In this document: one piece after another, positions 1 to 11,387 of the stretch
Layout: each line of letters begins with the position of its first letter
Position numbering within the stretch: position 1 is the stretch's first letter
From: Marsupella aquatica
Taxonomy: Eukaryota; Marchantiophyta
Reading direction: 5' to 3'
Assembly (NCBI GenBank): GCA_973895155.1
Contig: OZ316897.1
Location: 18,538,001 to 18,602,000 of the forward strand
DNA length: 64,000 bases
Program-made: the position numbers and the translations under genes
The notes under the pieces: model-generated
What the model saw: the letters and a program-made list of their open reading frames with translations, nothing else
What the model was told of the DNA's origin: nothing
Databases searched by the model: none

Positions 1-1020
1 CCTACTTACTCCAATCTGGTTGAATGTCTTCAATCGAAAGAATATTGGAGGAAAGGGAAGCAGCAGCTTGACACTACTGAGGAGGCAATGGCGGTCACAC
101 GCCACTTTGGACGTGGTCGTGGGCGCTTTCAGTGCAATGACGGCCACTACCAGCCCCGTGGAAACCACGGCAACTATCGCCCTCCATGTCCAAATCTGAA
201 TCCCAATCCGGCTGCAGGCCGTGGGAGGAGACTTGGTAACTGCAACTACTGCAGTAAGACGGGCCACTGGGAAGCGGCCTGCGATCTTAAGAAGCTTGAT
301 GACCAGATTGCTGATTTACAGGTGAAGGCTGCAGGCATTCGATGTTTTTGACCCCAGACCAATGTTGTGGAACAGATTCTTGACGACGAAAATGACGACG
401 AGGACCAGTATGCCACTGATGAAGGGGAGACAGTTGAAGTCAACTTCACAGAGATCAATACCAAACGTAGCTCTAGTGAGTGTATTTTAGATTCCGGTGC
501 TAGTACTCATGTGAGCGGTGATAACGCTGTGTTTCATGATATCACCCAAAGAGCTCACTCTGACTCTGTAACCACTGCCAATGGCGCTCAGCTTCCTGTA
601 GCTGGCCAAGGCAGTGTCTCTGTTGATGATAATAAAGTTATTGCCAAAGTTTTGTACGTCCCGGGTCTGAAACGCAATCTTCTCTCAATCGGCAATCTAA
701 CTGATGCAGGCCATCCCATTCTCTTTACCTCTAGTCTTGTTTCATATTTGATAAAGACAATCCTCGAAATTAAAGTCTTTCTTCAAGGCACTAGGGATCC
801 TCGGAACAAGCTTTACAAGCTTCGACGACGCCTGCCAACTATCACTCCTCCGAGCTCACCATTACGAGTCCAACTTCGCCGCTGCTCTACTAAATCAGCA
901 CTCATCTTCAATACTGAAATTCTGACTTCAGTCCCGACCTCTCCTCTGGACCTTGTTGATCTTTGGCATCGACGCATGTCAACTATCAAATGGTTCATCA
1001 CATGTCCAAGGGCTCTTTAG
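1..1020 (+). pseudogene. Copia gag C-terminus and aspartic protease, broken
   Basis: A basic gag tail (RGRGRF, PAAGRGRR) is followed by the nucleic-acid-binding CCHC knuckle CNYCSKTGHWEAAC near base 240. An in-frame TGA at 349-351 interrupts the frame, which then continues through an acidic stretch (DDENDDED) into the retropepsin motif ILDSGASTHV near base 487 and the LYVPGLKRNLLSIGNL segment that typically follows Copia protease. The frame is lost near 960-1020, where the GAG-pre-integrase region continues in another frame. The start is off the window. In a living element this polyprotein forms the particle and cleaves itself; here it is a relic. Confidence 0.85.
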
Positions 1021-1482
1021 TTACTGGCATTCTACTCCTACCACGAGTAAAACGATCATGCCACACTTGTACACTTGCAAAGCACCATCGGGAGAAAGTT
1101 CCAAAAACGTCAATGATCAAGGACTTCCCGACCCTTGCAGCTCATTCATACAGATCTTGGAGGTCCTGCTTCTTCCAAGTATATTCTTACCTTCATTGAT
1201 GACTTTACTCGCTTTACGTGGGTATATTTCTTATCTCTGAAAAGTGAGACCTTAGGCGTCTTTAAGCAGTTCCGCCTACTGGTTGAGAATAACTTCTCTC
1301 ATAAAATTAGTTGTCTCCATTCTGACCGTGGTGGCGAGTATATGTCCACCGAATTTGTTGACTTTTGCAGACACCATGGCATTCGTAGGCAGTTTACAGT
1401 AGCTGATGCCCCGCATCAAACTGGGGTTGTTGAACGGAAAAATTGCACTCTTCTTGAAGGTGCTCGGAGCATTCTTCTGTAG
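963..1482 (+). pseudogene. Copia GAG-pre-integrase and integrase core, truncated
   Basis: The pre-integrase zinc-binding stretch (HVNYQMVHHMSKG, then CHTCTLAKHH) is read from about 963 and shifts frame near 1135. The integrase core follows with HTDLGGPAS (first catalytic Asp), LHSDRGGEYMS (second Asp) and VVERKN (catalytic Glu). The reading stops at 1480-1482 inside the conserved GARSIL helix, exactly where non-element sequence begins. The rest of the integrase resumes near 2411. Family identity is secure; the gene is dead. Confidence 0.88.
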
Positions 1483-2410
1483 TATAGATGGAAGAACCAA
1501 AAGTGATACTTCTCACTTAAAGACTAAAATATCTATCCCTTTAAGAACATAATTGGATTGGATTGAATAGTTTTATACTTTTGAGAGCTTTAGAGCCTCT
1601 TGTTCTCTATTTCTCTTACTTACTCCTAACAGAGTAAATAATTCTATCAAAACACCAGTACAAAAACTTTTGAGTTATAGATGGAGATAAACTTAGACTG
1701 AGATGATTTAATTATTATTTTAATATTGTCACTCCTTAAGGAAGTACTCTAGACTTATTATATATATAAAATAATAACTTCCAACCACTCTCTAATCATC
1801 TTTTCTCTAACCTATAATAATGTTGGATTTAAGACCTCTGCTCACCAAACTCAGAGTAGCTTGTTGATTACAAATGCAAAGATAAGTCTTAAGATGTCGT
1901 CAACATGATTTGATTAAATGTGATACACAACTTAAGTCAAATTATAAGATTTATTGCAGTGCATAGTAACGGTATTAATTCCTGTGAAAATGGAATTTTG
2001 CTTCTCACAATTACAACATTCATCCTCGAATTGGCTAGCAAATCTCGTCACAACGAGCAAGCCTAGCAGTGAACTCGATGTGAATCTCAAAAGCAAATCA
2101 TTAAACTCAATCATCACAAAAGAGTCTTGAATTTAATCATACTTCAAAATCAAAGCTTTATTTCCATACAAGACTTTGACTCTCAATGACTTGTTACAAT
2201 GGAAGGAGAAAATTTGCTATCAAGATTTCAGACATTTCTGAGATCCTTATCATTTTAAATAAAATAGGAGGAGATTCAACTTCTTAATCTGCATTCAACA
2301 CTTGGAATCGGTGCAGAAACTAGTTTTCTTCACAAAAAAGGTTGCAAAAATCCAAGAATAAGCTCCAGTTGAAGAAATCCAAAAAAGTGTCCATCCACAC
2401 CTTCTCAGTT
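1483..2410. other. About 0.93 kb of AT-rich sequence inserted in integrase
   Basis: The integrase reading breaks after GARSIL at 1480 and resumes at about 2411 with NIPSTLWTES, which is the expected next segment. The sequence between is AT-rich, has no long open frame and no family I recognise. I could not identify terminal inverted repeats or a clear target duplication by eye, so the type of insertion is unknown. Confidence 0.6.
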
Positions 2411-2760
2411 CCAACATTCCATCTACGCTCTGGACCGAAAGTGTTTGCACTGCAAACTACATTCAAAATCGGTCCGGCAGGAAGGCTCTTCATCAGACCA
2501 CTCCGTTTCAAGCTCTTCACGGTACAAAACCTGATCTTGGTCACCTTCGTGTCATTGGTTGCAAAGCATTTGTACTCATCCCAACTTCACAGCGCCCCAA
2601 GCTAGGTAAGGGGCTAAGGCAATTCCCACTATTCTTCTTGGCTATGATGAGCAGTCCAAGGCCTATCGCTAGTACGACACTGCTAGACAGCGTATAATCA
2701 TATCCAAGGATGTTAATTACATTCAATGAGAACACCATGGGTCTTCCCATCTCTACTAGG
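2411..2760 (+). pseudogene. Copia integrase C-terminal region
   Basis: The translation carries LWTESVCTANYIQNRS, then TPFQALHGTKPDLGHLRV and GYDEQSKAYR, and ends near IISKDVNY. This is the conserved integrase tail with the GKPxxxHLRVFG-like block that leads into the linker before reverse transcriptase. A TAG replaces a sense codon after the KAYR motif. It continues the integrase of 963-1482 across the inserted AT-rich segment. Confidence 0.85.
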
Positions 2761-3123
2761 CCCTCCGGTCCCGATGTCTTCACCAGGCTACTATCAACAC
2801 TCGTTGAGGACCCTGTCGATCATCCATGTCATCTCCATGTTAACCCTCCACCTCCCGGACCTCTTGTTCTAGAGGGGGAAATTGTTCTTGAACGAGAGCA
2901 AGTTCAACAGATGTTCCTGGACGTGAGCAAGCTCAACATGAAGTCCTTCCTGAAAACATGCATGCAGATGGTCCCACACCTGCACAACCCAACATCGTCC
3001 CTGCCGTCTAACACTCACTACAGGCTCACCGTCCACCACCCTGGCATGAAGACTACGACATGAGCACAAACCTAGTTGAATCTGCCAGTCCAGAATGTGA
3101 GCAGCTCTCCCCCGAAGCAGCCC
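2761..3123 (+). other. Copia linker between integrase and reverse transcriptase
   Basis: This is the proline-rich, low-conservation linker expected between the integrase tail and reverse transcriptase of Copia elements (runs such as PPPPGP and repeated HNPT/PS segments). Several frame changes and stops are present. I see no independent gene here. Confidence 0.5.
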
Positions 3124-4640
3124 TCAACCATGTCGGATGGAAGAAGGCTATGGAGGAAGAATTGCATCACTTTTGAAAATGGGGACATGGGAACTTGTTT
3201 ACCTCCCCGCTGGACACAGAGCCCTTACGGCAAAATGGGTGTTTCGGGCCAAACCTGAATCTACAAGGTTCTGACTCAAAGCAAGGTTAGTTGCCCGTGG
3301 ATTTGAGCAAAAGTTTGGTGTTGACTACAATGAGACATTTGCTCCAGTGGTAAAGTGGTCGACGCTTCGTACCATTGTTGCCTTAGCTGTTGCAAATGGA
3401 TGGCCCCTCCATCACATGGACGTCGTCACTGCTTTTCTAAATGGGACCCTTACGGAGGAGATTTACATGCATCAACCACAAGGCTTTGTGGTTCCAGGCA
3501 AGGAGGGTATGGTCTGTAAACTCCGACAATCTCTCTATGGGTTAAAGCAATCACCTTGGGCATGGTATGAAGAAATCGACTCTCATCTACAATCTAGAGG
3601 GTGGACACGGAGTCTAGCTGATTCAGATCTCTACTTTCGACATCATGAAAGACACATCGTCATAATCATGCTCTATATCGATGACCTCCTTCTCAGCGGC
3701 AGTTGTTCCGCTCAGATTGCTGATGTCAAGGCTCACCTTCGCCAAAAGTATCACATGAAGGACCTTGGCTTGGCTCAAAAGTATCTCGGTATTGAGTTTC
3801 TCCCCACTCCCACGGGCTTAATTCTTCACCAGATGGCCTATTGTGACCAACTGGTTCAAGAATTTGGAATGCAAGACTCTAAACTCGAGCATATTCCGCT
3901 TCCAGAGGGGCACGTCTTAACCAGTGAAACTGGCACACCATCCATGGATGTCACTGACTATATATTGCCATGCTGTGGGAAAACTGATCTTTCTCACTCA
4001 TACTCGACCTGATATTGCCTATGCTGTTGGCATTGTGAGCCGCTATATGTCTTGTCCACAACAATGCCAGTGGGAATCTGTCAAGCACATTCTTCGCTAC
4101 CTCAAAGGCACTTCCGACTTTGGCATACACTTTCAGCGCTCCACCTCACTCTCCTCTCTTCAAGGATTTACCGACGCTGACTTTCTTGGCTGCTGTGACA
4201 CTCGTCACTCCCGTGGGGCATACTTACTTCAATTGGCCAACGGGCCCATTTCTTGGTCCAACAAACTTCAAACAATTGTATCGGATAACAACACTGAAGC
4301 TGAGTACAAGCTAGGCTTTATCTGAGGGTACCAAGGAGGCTGTGTATGTGCGCCGACTGCTTATGGAACTCAATGACACATCTGGAACTCCTAAGGTACC
4401 TATTGGCCTTTCTAATTCCACCATTCATGACAACCTCGCTCACGCATCCACTTCTACTTCTCTCAATGTTCATTTGCATTGCGACAATCAGGGCTCCATC
4501 AAGCTGGCCAAAAATCCGGTATTTGACGCACGTACCAAACATATTGAGGGGAAGCATAATTTTGTTCGCGAAAGAGTGCTAGAGGGGGAAATCACGCTGT
4601 CATACATCAATACAACAGAAAATCCTGCAGATCTGTTAAA
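3124..4640 (+). pseudogene. Copia reverse transcriptase and RNase H, broken
   Basis: The domain opens with WKKAMEEELHHF near 3140, followed by KWVFRAKPES, ARLVARGFEQ and VDYNETFAPVVKWSTLR. The catalytic YIDD box (LYIDDLLLSG) lies near 3675 and HMKDLGLAQKYLGIEF near 3755. The RNase H segment follows in another frame (RPDIAYAVGIVSRYMS near 4009, then GFTDADFLG, NTEAEY and HCDNQGSIKLAKNP) and ends at ENPADLL near 4635. Stops and shifts occur near 3175, 3260, 3990 and 4325. Function in an intact element is cDNA synthesis and removal of template RNA; this copy is inactive. Confidence 0.9.
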
Positions 4641-4769
4641 ACACAACTTGCTATATATAAGGGGAAGTGTCCAAGACCTCCCCCTTTTTCCACATTTCAA
4701 TGTTAAACCACAACTTGCCGTATATAAGGGGAAGTGTCCAAGACCTCCCTCTTTTTCCACATTTCAATC
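4635..4769 (+). repeat. 67-bp direct tandem duplication, two copies
   Basis: Copy one starts at 4635 and copy two at 4702, differing at a few bases. Each holds a TATATAAGG-like box followed by GGGAAGTGTCCAAGACC and a pyrimidine run. It begins right after the RNase H ENPADLL end of the Copia relic. It could be a remnant of the LTR promoter region or of the 3' untranslated region; both are inference. Confidence 0.75.
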
Positions 4770-4953
4770 ACTGTTGTCCTCTAGCATGCCAGTTTCCTCC
4801 ACAATTTTAGGAAAAATCTACTTTTAATGGTAGGGCCAGCTTTTGAAGGGCAGTTGTGGTTTAACAAAACCACTATCACGTCCCAAATTTGGAAAACATC
4901 GGCGATTTATTGGGGTTACATCGATTTCGGAAGTACAGGGTAAATCCTAAATC

Positions 4954-6990
4954 CTAGTGCAACATATCTGCTCTATATTGCTCTATGTAGTACTCTGCCT
5001 CCTGAATAGTCCGGAACTCTTGATGACAATTTCCGGAGTAACCACTGACCTCGCGGTTTGCATCCGCCCATGAGAAATAGATTCCTGGGTTGCGCCCTAC
5101 TGCCACTGCGTAGAAACGACGTTTATACAACAAAGGCATCTCTGGTCCCCGCATTGGACCAGCCGGTTGTCGAGTACCCAATGCAGACTCAGAGGGGGTA
5201 TCTGACAACGCGACTACTGCACCTTCGCACATTTGCCTGGACTCACCAGGAATCACCGACAATAACTCTTCATGTGATGACACCTTCCCCTGTGGCTCTG
5301 ACTTTTGCAATTTTGGATCTTGTTCCTGAGAGCGGATCCATTCCGCCAATTTGCTACAAACATTAGTATATATCAAACTGCCAAAAAACAGAGGGCGCCA
5401 AACCGGGAGACATGATCCCTCAGGCAAAAGACCCAATCAAGGGGGGAGACCACCAAGGGGCCAAGAAAAGCAAACCCAAAGACAGGAACCCAAACGCCTA
5501 CCTATCAGCAAACTGGAGAGCCTGGTAAAGCTCCGGTGTGAACTGCATGGGGGGGTCAAGCAAAGGAATCCTACTAGCGGCCCTAAGACCAACAGCCTCC
5601 CCCCTACAAAGAATAGTGAACACCTGTGCCCGTTGAAGCGCAACAGACACCCTCTGTCTAAAGAATGCAGTGATGACAGACACAGGGGGATAGGGCCTCC
5701 GCTTGACGTACTGAACTGCGCAAGAGCAAAGAAAACGGTTAAAGGATGGGTGTAGCACCCCAAAGACCTCCACGGCAAACGGATAGAAGAGGTCCTCGGG
5801 GTACCGCATAGCATAGGCCTCCTCCTTCAGCCGAGTTGCCCTCGCGGCGGCATGGCCTGGTACATGAGCCGCCGAAGCCACGTTGGCCCCACTAGTCGGA
5901 TCAGCAACAACGACATCCCCAAGGGCATGAACACCAGCGCGAGAGAATACCAAATCTGCTCGACGACGATCAGAAACCCCATCCCGTGGAGGTAACACAT
6001 GTCTCTGCTCCATCATGACATGGTACCCAGAATCACGGGCAATGGCCGCCACCACGTCCCGAATGTCGTCGTGTGTCGCAGTCCTCTCACTACCATGACT
6101 GCACCTGAGAATGTGAATGCCTTGCCCATCAAGGGGCGTTCCACAGACGCAAGTGGGCTGACCCAAGAGGCAAGGGTGAGGAAGACCCAACCGAAGGCAC
6201 GTGGATGTGGTAAAAATAAAAGAACTCATACGAAAGGGGGCCCAAAGAGGACTCGCCGATAGTCAAGCCCCCGAACCAGCGCCCGAACCGGATAAAAGAC
6301 GTGCCTGTACCAAATCCGAGGGTGCCTCAGAAAGCATGCTGAAAAGGACCACACTCTGCACGTCCTCGGGCAATAATGACCGTGCATGACGAAGCTGGAC
6401 CTGAAAAGGGAGAGCTCCGTTCTCCACTCCCATGACCGAGTCAGAGAGGATAGGCCGAAGGTCCACAATGAAACGTGAGGCCAGGGCAGGGGCCACCTGC
6501 GCCCAACTACCAAGAAACGCGCAAGGGGCAGTGTCCACTGCTAAGGCCACCCCCATACCACCTCCCGATGGGGGTAACGCAACCTGCCTAGCCGCAAAAG
6601 AACCATCCTCTCCATCAAGGGCTCCCGGACCAATGAGGTGACCAAAGACTCTAATCACAGTGGTGTCAAATGAAGAGAGTAAGGACAGGAACATCGCGGT
6701 AGGAGGGACTGTCCGTAAAAGATAGGAAAGACGCCAAACAAAACATAGGACCAGGATCAAAAAGGAGATCTGGGCATCCCCCATGGACGCCAACTGGTCA
6801 ATATGCAAAACGTCCTGGGACAGGGTCGCTAGAAGAAAATCCTGCTCAAAGATCGCTCCCCCGAAAGGCACCCCAAGGACTCTAATGCCCTCGAGCCGAA
6901 TGGGTATACCAAGAGGTGGGGTGAAAGAGTGGGGGAGGGGGAGACGAGACCAATGTGCACCACACGAAAGACATGTCCAAGCGCTGTAAC
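4954..6990 (-). pseudogene. 5'-truncated RT / nuclease-like / RNase H N-domain retroelement
   Basis: Reading leftward, the first part (about 6990-6263) matches the C-terminal half of a non-LTR-type reverse transcriptase: GIRVLGVPFGG, then LSYLLRTVPPTAMF and PPSGGGMGVALAV. A TGA at 6263-6265 falls where related proteins usually have Trp, and the same frame runs on to 5501. This second part has a Cys cluster (CVCGTPLDGQGIHILRC) followed by RRADLVF, LGDVVVADP and a Lys-containing helix, which resembles a PD-(D/E)XK nuclease (inference). After a candidate intron, the last part (5353-4954) carries FYAVAVGRNPGIYFSW and GYSGNCHQEF, the RNase HI N-terminal hybrid-binding fold (Cauli_VI family). The catalytic part of the polymerase is missing, cut near 7060 beside an LTR. 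Confidence 0.75.
5354..5501 (-). other. Candidate 148-nt intron in the minus-strand retroelement
   Basis: On the minus strand the upstream frame ends GCTGATAG followed by GTAGGC (donor, intron starts at 5501). The downstream frame begins after ACTAATGTTTGTAG (branch-like ACTAAT plus acceptor, intron ends at 5354). Joining them keeps the frame (AG plus C makes a Ser codon) and fuses the nuclease-like part to the RNase H N-domain. Without splicing, a TAG at 5498-5500 stops the protein. This is a splice model, not evidence of splicing. Confidence 0.45.
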
Positions 6991-7088
6991 GCCTGCACTA
7001 AGGGACCTGATCACCACGAGACGGAGCGACATCTTTGCCTCTCTCCTTCTCTGCAAAGACCTCTCCTGCCCCTAATCCTCTCTTACTC

Positions 7089-7383
7089 ACTCGAGAGGGG
7101 GTGTTGGAAACCACACGCTGTACTCGTTACGTAAAGGCAGGAACAGGGCTGTTAAGGCCACTCTCTTTAGTTGGGTCCATCACTTAGAGTAGTACACTCA
7201 CACGGCACTCTCACCACTATGCGCATACTACTCTGCTCCCATTAGTGTTTGGCTGTTACACCCGTAGACTTAGGCTTGCCCTCCTACCATTGATCTCGCT
7301 GATCTTTAGGCTCTCCGGGCACTACTTATACCGACCGCTACAGCCTCCTAAGTAATCAGACAATTAGCAAGTAGATTCCAACA
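7089..7383 (+). mobile_element. 3' LTR with polypurine tract
   Basis: A purine tract CTCGAGAGGGGG ends at 7101. A segment of 282 bp follows from TGTTGGAA (7102) to TTCCAACA (7376-7383), so it starts TG, ends CA and has an 8-bp inverted terminal repeat. Polypurine tract followed by TG is the layout at a 3' LTR of a plus-strand element. The matching 5' LTR is not in the window. It may belong to the Copia relic at 1-4640. Confidence 0.7.
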
Positions 7384-7959
7384 GGATCGCCCATGGAAAA
7401 GCGAAGAAAGCAGGCGGCACAATGCCTTGGCGTTCGGGCCTGCTAACCGGGACGTGGTTGCTATTGCTTCAAGCTCTGATTTTGTTGTTTTGGTCATTAT
7501 TCTAATTTGCAGACGCCTACTAAAAGCGAAAGGAGTGATCGCGAGACCCGCTCAAACACCAAGTAGGCAAGTCTGTGGACACTATTCAACAGAAGACCTC
7601 AAGTGCACAGCTGTTTGCCCGAGTCAATAACAGAATACGTGCTGGTATATCTAAATTAATGAAAAGAGGATTGCGCAGCAGCATCGGCTGCTAGCACTTG
7701 GCTGGTAGTGATATAGCTGTTGTTTTCTATGTACTGTAGACGTTAGGACCTAAGGTTTCGATTCGAGAAAGAAAAGAGAACGAGAAAGTCAAATAGTAAT
7801 TCTTTACTTGTCACTGCATTTACAGATTGATACCGAGTATCCAAAACGGTAGCACCGGCGCAGTAAGTGCACCCATAGACTGAGTAGAAACAGAGTCTAG
7901 AATGATGAAGACCCAACGCCGGGTGCATTCCCCCATATTCTGCTCACAGCTGGTCTTGA
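7384..7959. other. Intergenic, no gene recognised
   Basis: This stretch lies between the LTR at 7102-7383 and the left edge of duplication copy A. Only short open frames without recognisable domains occur on both strands. No repeat or RNA gene was seen. Confidence 0.5.
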
Positions 7960-8130
7960 GGGAAAACGCGAGCGCTTCGTTCTGTGAATGGTATAATAAA
8001 GGCAATGTTGCGGCTTTGGTGTACCTGTCCCATCTGGTTATTAAATTTTTCTGGTTGAAGCATTCATGTCGGTTGGGATTGTTTACTGTACTCACGGCAG
8101 TGGTTCTTCCCAGTCAGATAATGACTGGTA

Positions 8131-8176
8131 GCCTGTTACGTATGGAAAACGTAACATGGACGTCACTCGCTGAGCC
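8131..8176 (+). promoter_or_regulatory. Conserved ACGT-core cluster upstream of UGT-A
   Basis: Three ACGT cores occur within about 30 bp (TTACGTATGG, AAACGTAACATGG, GGACGTCACTC), about 160-190 bp upstream of the UGT-A ATG. The block is almost unchanged upstream of UGT-C (56692-56738) while the surrounding sequence differs by many substitutions and indels. ACGT cores are typical plant bZIP/bHLH binding sites. Regulation through them is inference. Confidence 0.5.
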
Positions 8177-8323
8177 ACATGTGTGAAAGCGAACTGGTGC
8201 GAAATATGTCTCCGAAACATAAGAGTAAAGATTTCAGGTGATAGTGGAGGAGAATCGATTACACACACGACGAGAGCAGATTGGATACATTGATACCTGG
8301 TGACTAATCAACATTGAGGCTGA

Positions 8324-11300
8324 ATGGGTTCGCTTGATCGTCGGCCTAATGCTTTGGTGATTCCTCTGCCGCATCAAGGGCATTGGAATCCCATGAAGAT
8401 ATTCATCCTGCAGCTGGTCAACATGCACATATCAGTCACAGTGTTGTGCACACCGTATCAGATCTCGGAGCTGCAGCAATTGACAAATGAAGCAGAATTC
8501 GATTGGTTGCATTATGTGGAGCTTGTGGAAGCTTTCAGTGATCCTCCAAAACAGAGACTGTTGAAGACGGTTGACACATTGAGGCTGATGAAGGAGGAGT
8601 TTTGGATGCAGCCTGCTTTCAAGGAGAACCTCATTGCACAGAAATATGCCGGAACTGGACCCACTTTCCTCGTCGCTGACATGTTCTTGTATTGGACTCA
8701 GGTATTCCGTATGCCATGCCACCACTGCCCATCTTCTTCGCTGCGCAGTCTACCTCAATTTTGTGTTAGGTTGCTCTTAACTTTTCCATTTTGTCTGAAC
8801 GAAAGCGTTTACGAGACTTTCGTCCTTGTTGGTCTGTCATCTATGCCTTTGAACAGGAGGAGCTGCTCTCCCCCCCGTACTCTCCCCTCTCGTAGCTCAC
8901 TGGAGAGGGGTACTAGCTCAGGCGCACGGCATTTTCTCAAATCTGAACTGACTACCCTTCACCGAATGTCATTCAATGATTATTCTTGCATTCCAATGTC
9001 CTCATGCTGTTCGACTGTGCTAGGTTGTGCCCATGTAGGTCGTTCAGTTGTCCAACAGACGGACAAGGGATCGACGGTGTTCCGATCACAGAGATGAATC
9101 CTATTGCACCCATACAGCCCTTTGTTAGTCCATTCGTATCATAGACACAAACTGTGGTGTTGACTGCTGGGGATTCATCCCCGTAGTGATGGGAGAATTT
9201 GGTCCGTGAGTGCAGGACATTGCAGATCAATTGGGAATTCCCAGATACACATTTTTCACATCGCCGACGACTTTCGCACTGGTAGTTCTGCACGCCCCGG
9301 ATCTGATTGCTTATGATCCGAGCGTCACTCAGAAACCAGATGTGGAGGTGAACTTAACAGGGATGAAAGTATTTCGTGCTTCTGACATCTGCACAGCGGT
9401 ATTTGCAATCCCAGAAACGTACACATTACATTCAAAATATCTTTCAAAGGCAGCTGGAATTCTGATTAACTCTTGGGAATCGTACGAGGTGGAAGAAGTT
9501 AAAGCTCTTCGCACTTGCCTGGAGAAAGTTGTGGGCGATGCCAAGGTACGGGATGGGTGCTCCTCATTGGCGTGATTTTCTAGTACTCATAGCGAATCCT
9601 GATTGCCAGCTGAAGCAAATCGATCTGCCAGCTTAGAAATATAATCAAATGAGCCAGTCAAGTAGACTGCTAGAGGAACTCTGGTTTCCCACGCCCTGGT
9701 CCTACAGTCACGAAAGACTGACGAAGAGAGAAGAGCACCGGCGAAAGTGTGGGGAACTTATGAATGAATGTACAGAATTTTAGGGTCCAAGATGCCAAAC
9801 CAACTGGCCACAGTTGCAGAAATGGCTTTCAACGAGCCAAATGGAATCTAAGCTCCTCACGAAACCTACAACAAATCATAGCAAATTGTCCCCCATAATC
9901 ATCTGCGAGGCTGGGATAGCAAAAGCCTGGAATGAAAAAAAGTATGTGAATTACTTAGATCCTTCAGATTGAGCACTCCTCCAACAGAACAAGAACTTGA
10001 GAATCCAAATGCAGACTGCTCTGGTGTCTGGTGTCTCATTCTCTTGAAGATGTGTGCAGGTCCCAAGCATACATCTCATTGGCCCTCTGCAGTGTCTTCC
10101 AGTTCACCGTGTCGTTCAAAGCAGGAGGGAGGCGACGGCAGAGACGGACGACTCAGGATGCTTGCGCTTTCTCGACACACAACCCGCAAGGTCTGTTCTC
10201 TACGTCTGCTTTGGCAGCGTGGCAGAGCTTGACCAAACCTCCGTAACCGAGCTGGCACGAGCGCTGGAGCTCTGTGAAGAGCCCTTCTTGTGGATCTTGC
10301 CACGCCCAAATCGAACCAGAAATTCAACATCCTATGATGTGTCCGACATTCTTCCGCAAGGCTTTCAATCGAGAACCAAGGAAAGAGGACTCGTGTGCCC
10401 AGACTGGGCTCCACAGCGGGAGATCCTTGCACACTCATCCGTGGGCGGCTTCATTTCTCATTGTGGCTGGAATTCATTAGTGGAAGCTATTCTCGCCGGC
10501 GTTGCTGTTATTCCATGGCCTTATGGGGCAGAGCAATTCATGAACGCCAGGTATGTCTTGGTTCTTGAGAGCATGAGCTCCACTTTCCTGCAATCCCCTC
10601 TCCTACTAAGCTGAAAATTGTGTTAAGAGTTTACCAGCAGATAAATCAAATTTCACGCTTCTCAATTTCATCAAGTTTAGACTCAGGAAATTGATCAAAG
10701 TCATGCCACTATCTACTTATTATGACGTAGATAGTGTCATCAATTTCATAGCTCTACTCAATGGATAGTAGTAGATAAATAAAATCATGCTTGGCTGCTG
10801 TCACTTTTTCCAAAACCTTCACATCTTCAGCTGACTATGGAGTCTAAACAACTGTTTGTGACTTCGTGAGGTCTACCACGACCTCAAGGAGTATATGTCA
10901 GCATTAATTGGCGGAACAAGTGAAATTAATTTATTGGTTTTTTGGGGAAGAGAGATTCACAAACTGAAGTTACCTTTCTGTCTTCGTACACGACTACAGT
11001 CCTGAGCTCTAGCCAGCGTCCTTCATATCAGAAAGGCTTCAACTGTTCTGATCATCAAATGCGCTTCGGCCTAGATCGAGAGTCTATGGATTGAAGGACC
11101 TAATCTTTGAGGGGTTCGAGTGGTGCAGATTCGTGGTCGAAGTGGCAAAAGTAGGAGTGCGGATACAGCCGGCTGCTGATGGTGATTTCAAAGCAGAGGA
11201 GATTGCAAAGGCAGTGAGAATCCTCATGAATTCAGACGAAGGGAAGGAGACGAAGCTGAGAATCCAAGAGCTGAAGAGAACAGTAGAAATGGCCGTTGGG

Positions 11301-11360
11301 GAGGGTGGGTCGTCGCTCAGAGCTCTGCAATCCTTTCAAGCGGAAGTGTCTAGTCTATAG
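8324..11360 (+). CDS. UDP-glycosyltransferase, family 1, four exons (UGT-A)
   Basis: Exons 8324-8701, 9216-9545, 10060-10550 and 11129-11360 join in frame with GT-AG introns (phases 0, 0, 2) to give 476 residues, normal for plant family-1 enzymes. These cytosolic enzymes move sugar from a UDP-sugar onto small lipophilic acceptors such as phenolics, terpenoids or hormones. Visible features are PLPHQGHWNP with the catalytic His near residue 20, its partner Asp near 119 (FLVADMFLYW), and the PSPG donor-binding box at about 352-395 with HCGWNS and a final Gln, which favours UDP-glucose. The start is the ATG in GGCTGAATGG, conserved in all three copies. The acceptor is unknown. It differs from UGT-B and UGT-C mainly in exon 1 and in PYGAEQ instead of PYWGDQ. 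Confidence 0.9.
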
Positions 11361-11387
11361 CTTAGTGATTAGTTACGATCGGATGTA

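Larger units (their letters stand above)
1..4640 (+). mobile_element. Decayed Copia LTR retrotransposon (gag to RNase H)
   Basis: The order gag zinc knuckle, aspartic protease, GAG-pre-integrase, integrase, reverse transcriptase, RNase H is the Copia order and reads left to right. The 5' LTR and start of gag lie outside the window. Every domain is broken by stops or frame changes and about 0.93 kb of foreign sequence splits the integrase, so the element cannot move by itself. Its 3' LTR is not directly next to the RNase H; the LTR with polypurine tract at 7089-7383 has the right orientation and may be its 3' end, displaced by the minus-strand retroelement at 4954-6990 (inference). Confidence 0.9.

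Noticed and set aside
8702-9097. Extension of UGT exon 1 as one frame into intron 1
   Set aside because: A GT donor follows FLYWTQ in all three copies, and the expected next motif starts at the exon 2 acceptor; the extension is intronic.
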